Of a stretch of 64,000 nucleotides of DNA, positions 61,038 through 64,000 are shown in pieces (position 1 is the first letter of the stretch; each line of letters opens with the position of its first letter). The notes beneath the pieces are model-generated. The model ran no database searches. It was given only the letters and a program-made list of their open reading frames with translations, and had not been told where the DNA came from. The translations under genes were made by a program, and so were the position numbers. The stretch covers positions 1,178,001-1,242,000 of the forward strand of contig NC_015387.1 in the NCBI RefSeq assembly GCF_000195335.1, written 5' to 3'. This DNA comes from Marinithermus hydrothermalis DSM 14884 (GTDB lineage: Bacteria; Deinococcota; Deinococci; Deinococcales; Marinithermaceae).

Positions 61038-62198
61038 GTGCATCGTTTACTCCCGTGGCGGAGCGGTCAGGTAGGGGTTCTGCTCCGCTTCCTCTTGGCG
61101 CTTGGGCTTGTGGAGTTCGCCAGGAGCGGGTTGTACGCGGGGTTGTTGCCGCTCGTGGCGCCGGAACGCCTCGGGCTGAACCTGGGCGTGGTGGGGGTTG
61201 CGGTCTCGCTGCACTACCTGGGGGACACCTTCGGTCGCAGCTTCGGGGGGTACCTCAGCGACCGGTTCGGTGTGGGGTGGGTGGTCGGCACGGGAGCGCT
61301 GGTAGGGTTGGCGGTGGTGCTTTGGGTTCCGGAGGCCAAGGTCGGGGGGCTCCTTTGGGGGTTGGCGCTGCTGCACGGGCTCGCCATCATGCCCATGTGG
61401 CCCGGCGTCATGACGCTCGCTAGCCGCGCGAGTAAGCCCGGCGCGGACGCGCGCTCCATTGGGCTGGCCCACATGCTCCTCGCGCCGTTCATCGGCCTGG
61501 GGGCCCTCGCGACGGCGTACTTCGCCGATACACGCCCGCGCACAGCCTTCACCCTTGTGCTGGGAGCACAGGCTATCGCCGCAGTCCTGGCGTTGAGCGT
61601 GCTCCGCGTGCGCGGCGAGGCGCGCCCGGCCCCCCCGACACGCCCCCGCTACCCGTGGGGGCGCCTCGTTTCCCTGTTCCCCGCCGCGTTCGCGCAAACC
61701 CTTGCCCCGGGCCTTCTCGCGCCCATCCTGTTCCCGTTCGCCAAATACGCGGGCCTCTCCCCCCTGTGGGTGGGGTTGGTGATCGCGGTCGGGGGGCTCG
61801 TCGCCTACGGGTTGCTGCAGCCCGCGGGGCGACTCGCCGACCGGTACGGCCCCAAGTGGCCCCTCATCGTCGGGATCAGCCTGAACGCCATCACCCTGCT
61901 CCTCCTGGCGCGCATGCCGCCGCTGCCGCTTTACCTTTTGATCGCCGCACTGGGAGGGCTGGGGTACGCCCTGATGGTGCCGAGCTGGGGCGGGCTCGTC
62001 GTGCGCACGCTACCGGAGCACAACCGCGCCGCAGCCTGGGGGGCGCTCATGACCTTCGAAGGGCTGGGGTTCGCCGTCGGGCCTGCCTTGGGCGGCCTTG
62101 CCTGGACGGCGCTGGGGGTCACGGCGCCCTTCGAGCTCGGCGCGTCCGTGTACTTGATCGTAGCCCTCTTCTACCTGATCTACCTGCGGAGGCGCTGA
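61038..62198 (+). CDS. Major facilitator superfamily transporter
   Basis: Twelve-helix-type transporter of 386 residues from GTG 61038; the frame continues upstream to 60864 only as shadow of the GT2 gene. The inter-helix signature [12 protein letters not shown] between helices 2 and 3 and its weaker repeat [13 protein letters not shown] in the second half define MFS. TATACT (61026-61031) is six bases before the GTG. It is followed by a deacetylase gene whose ATG overlaps its stop (TGATG). The cargo is unknown; context suggests an envelope-glycan or lipid precursor. Confidence 0.85.
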   Translation: MHRLLPWRSGQVGVLLRFLLALGLVEFARSGLYAGLLPLVAPERLGLNLGVVGVAVSLHYLGDTFGRSFGGYLSDRFGVGWVVGTGALVGLAVVLWVPEAKVGGLLWGLALLHGLAIMPMWPGVMTLASRASKPGADARSIGLAHMLLAPFIGLGALATAYFADTRPRTAFTLVLGAQAIAAVLALSVLRVRGEARPAPPTRPRYPWGRLVSLFPAAFAQTLAPGLLAPILFPFAKYAGLSPLWVGLVIAVGGLVAYGLLQPAGRLADRYGPKWPLIVGISLNAITLLLLARMPPLPLYLLIAALGGLGYALMVPSWGGLVVRTLPEHNRAAAWGALMTFEGLGFAVGPALGGLAWTALGVTAPFELGASVYLIVALFYLIYLRRR

Positions 62199-63322
62199 TG
62201 GTGTGGTGGCTCGGCATCCTCCTCCTGTACGCGCTCACGGACCTCTTGTTCCGCTGGATGGGGTGGGGTGCGCTCGCCCACGCCGCGCGCACCACCCCCA
62301 AGGTCGCGCTGACCTTCGACGACGGTCCCTCCCCCGTCACGCTCGAGCTCCTCGAGCTGCTGGAGCGCCACGGCGCGCGTGGCACCTTCTTCGTCACGGG
62401 CACACGAGCTGAACGCCACCCTGACCTCCTCCAGCGCATCCGGGAGGGGGGACACCAGCTGGCCTCGCACGGGTACTGGCACCGGCCTGCCCTGTTCATG
62501 ATGCCGTGGACCGAGTGGGTCCATATCCGGCGACTGCCCTACTCCCTATACCGCCCGCCCTGGGGGATCCATTCCCCCTTCACGCGCCTTTTCGCGCGGC
62601 TCGCCGGAAAACGCGTGGTGCTGTGGGACGTGGAGTCCCAGGACTGGCTCGAGCAAGACCCCCAACGGCTCGCTGAGCGCGTGCTGCGCTACGTGAAGCC
62701 CGGATCGATCGTGCTGCTGCACGATGGCCCCGAGCGGACCCTAGCGCTTTTGGCGCACCTCCTGCCGCGCCTACGGGCCCTAGGGTACGCGGCGGTCACG
62801 CTGGAGGAGTTGCGGCCGCACGCCCTGGGCTTCCGGGAGGGACTACAGCGCGGGTTGCAGGGGAGCGAGGAGCGGTTCGACCGCCGCCGCAACACGGTGC
62901 GCGTGGGGCTGGGACCGTTCGACGTGCTGCGCGTCGAGAAGCGACCGTACGACGGGCCGCCCCTGCCGGGCATCCCTCAGGGTGCTCCGGCCTTTGAGAT
63001 TCACCTGGAGTCCGCCCGGATCAGCGCGCTAGGGCCCTTCCAGGCCGCCCGCCAAGTACGCCGGGGGTTGGTAGAGGTGGCGCGCCTGCTCCTCGAGGAT
63101 CCGGAGGTGCGGCTGGTCTACGGTAAGAGCGTCCTACTCCCCGGCGCGCGGCGGCTGGGGTTCGAGACTGCTCCTCTGCCCCTGGTGGAGCGGCTGGTAG
63201 CCGCTTGGGCGGGCCGCTGGTTCGCGTGGCTGTACCGAGGACGGGTGCCCTCCGGTGAGGCGCGCTTGGTGTACCTCACTCGGGAGGCGCTTCTCGAGCG
63301 GTACATGCCTCCGGTTTCGTAG
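62198..63322 (+). CDS. Polysaccharide deacetylase (NodB) with extra C-terminal domain
   Basis: The 374-residue protein has an N-terminal hydrophobic anchor ([18 protein letters not shown]) and a NodB domain (about 35-205). Catalytic motifs are ALTFDDGPSP (Asp-Asp), SHGYWHRPAL (zinc His pair), YRPPWGIHSP and LLHDGPERT. About 165 more residues (GPFDVLRVEKRPYD, FEIHLESARISALGPFQAAR) form a second domain that may be of the YkoP-like type, not certain. It presumably de-N-acetylates a cell-surface polymer. The start ATG overlaps the MFS stop; the frame upstream to 61655 is shadow. The last 47 bases overlap the convergent mnmD. Confidence 0.88.
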   Translation: MVWWLGILLLYALTDLLFRWMGWGALAHAARTTPKVALTFDDGPSPVTLELLELLERHGARGTFFVTGTRAERHPDLLQRIREGGHQLASHGYWHRPALFMMPWTEWVHIRRLPYSLYRPPWGIHSPFTRLFARLAGKRVVLWDVESQDWLEQDPQRLAERVLRYVKPGSIVLLHDGPERTLALLAHLLPRLRALGYAAVTLEELRPHALGFREGLQRGLQGSEERFDRRRNTVRVGLGPFDVLRVEKRPYDGPPLPGIPQGAPAFEIHLESARISALGPFQAARQVRRGLVEVARLLLEDPEVRLVYGKSVLLPGARRLGFETAPLPLVERLVAAWAGRWFAWLYRGRVPSGEARLVYLTREALLERYMPPVS

Positions 63323-63971
63323 CCCGCAGCCACTCCCGTTTCCCTAGGACGCCAGGGACCTTGGTCACCGTGAATCCAGCCGCGGCCAGGTCGCGACGCA
63401 CCTGCCCCGCGACCGAGTAGGTGGCGAGCAGCGCGCCGGGCCGGGCCGCGTGGAAGAGGCCCTGGAGCACCTCCGCGGCCCAGGGCTCCGGGTTCGTGCG
63501 GGGGCTGAAGGGATCCAGGTAGATCGCGCTGGCCCACCCCTCCGGGAAACGCACCTGCCGCACATCGCGAAAACACACCTCGAGGCGGAAATCCACCCCT
63601 TGCAGCACGAACCCCTCTGGGCTCTCCCAGGCGGCGAGCAACGCCTCCCAGGCGTCCTCCACGCCCGAAAGGCCGTGCTGGAAGGCCTCGAGGAGGGGAA
63701 GGGGAACCGGGTCCTTCTCGTAAGCTAGGTAGGAAAGCACCGCGCCTCGTTGACGCGCGTTTTGGAGGGTCACCAGGAAGTTCAGGCCCAGGCCGAACCC
63801 CACCTCGAGAACGTGGGGCTCCGGGTGCCGGTGCGTCTCGGTGCCCTCGAGGTAGACCTGGCGGGCTTGGGACAGGGCGCCGTGCTTGGAGTGAAAGTAT
63901 TCGTTGTAAAGCCCGTGGTAGGCGGTTAGGCTCCCGTCCGCGGAGGGTTCGATGCGCACCGTCGGGTTCAT
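63276..63971 (-). CDS. mnmD: tRNA 5-aminomethyl-2-thiouridine methyltransferase-like protein
   Basis: SAM-dependent methyltransferase of the MnmC N-domain (MnmD) type, 231 residues, completing mnm5s2U at tRNA wobble position 34. HVLEVGFGLGLNFLVTLQNA is the SAM loop. YNEYFHSKHGALSQARQVYL and AIYLDPFSPRTNPEPW are hallmarks of the family. The oxidoreductase half of fused MnmC is absent, as in other stand-alone MnmD proteins. A TATAAG box lies 11 bases before the ATG near the window edge. It is convergent with the deacetylase gene. Confidence 0.9.
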   Translation of the reverse strand: MNPTVRIEPSADGSLTAYHGLYNEYFHSKHGALSQARQVYLEGTETHRHPEPHVLEVGFGLGLNFLVTLQNARQRGAVLSYLAYEKDPVPLPLLEAFQHGLSGVEDAWEALLAAWESPEGFVLQGVDFRLEVCFRDVRQVRFPEGWASAIYLDPFSPRTNPEPWAAEVLQGLFHAARPGALLATYSVAGQVRRDLAAAGFTVTKVPGVLGKREWLRATKPEACTAREAPPE

Positions 63972-64000
63972 GCTAGTTACGGCTTATACCACAGGTGCGC

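Overview
The window is a GC-rich, gene-dense chromosomal segment of a Thermaceae bacterium (phylum Deinococcota). This rests on the short EF-Ts (196 aa), TrpB/IleRS/EF-Ts sequences resembling those I remember from Thermus thermophilus, short intergenic gaps, many ATGA/GTGA gene couplings and many genes that look leaderless. Marinithermus or Oceanithermus is possible, but genus cannot be settled by eye. I see no rRNA, CRISPR array, intact insertion sequence or prophage.

Layout. 1-5057 (minus): rpsB-tsf / pyrH-frr-uppS-cdsA-dxr, for translation, UMP kinase and isoprenoid/phospholipid precursors. 5313-5387: tRNA-Ala(TGC). 5433-7297 (minus): a lipoprotein and a secreted protein, both unidentified. 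7335-10359 (plus): a Trp-rich leader peptide, trpB, trpA and an MBL-fold hydrolase. 10467-13277: a 936-residue P-loop/helical-repeat protein. 13274-15647 (minus): nfo, an RlpA-like lipoprotein and an M24 peptidase. 15761-18749 (minus): gap-pgk-tpiA, with a LacI-type operator candidate at the promoter. 18861-25644 (plus): smpB, AMIN amidase, GerMN protein, smc, msrA and an unknown.

25761-27355 is the most accessory-looking part: a tyrosine recombinase whose promoter carries a 34-bp dif-like palindrome, and a probably frameshifted membrane-protein remnant. 27356-31629 (plus): small protein, hisS-aspS-phzF. 31783-34646: glyoxylate shunt aceB-aceA. 34702-36856: HAD phosphatase and asnS. 36853-38366 (minus): pdxS and pdxT, separated by a terminator and a promoter. 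38431-41550 (minus): M23 peptidase and a transaldolase-rho operon. 41643-45164 (plus): T-box-controlled ileS with an altered HIGH motif. 45514-49229 (plus): an unassigned Rossmann protein with the pyruvate dehydrogenase E1 genes. 49283-56878 (minus): active and degenerate M50 proteases, a DHH-CBS-tRNA nucleotidyltransferase fusion, mfd and degV. 56909-63971: an envelope-glycan cluster (LpxB-like protein, three glycosyltransferases, MFS transporter, polysaccharide deacetylase) and mnmD.

The least explained signals are a 40-bp AT-rich element found three times between genes (5212-5251, 15681-15720, 45205-45244), the dif-like palindrome, the Trp-codon leader of trpBA, the GVHH IleRS, the degenerate site-2 protease and a recurring TAnnnT-N6/7-start codon arrangement that implies leaderless mRNAs.
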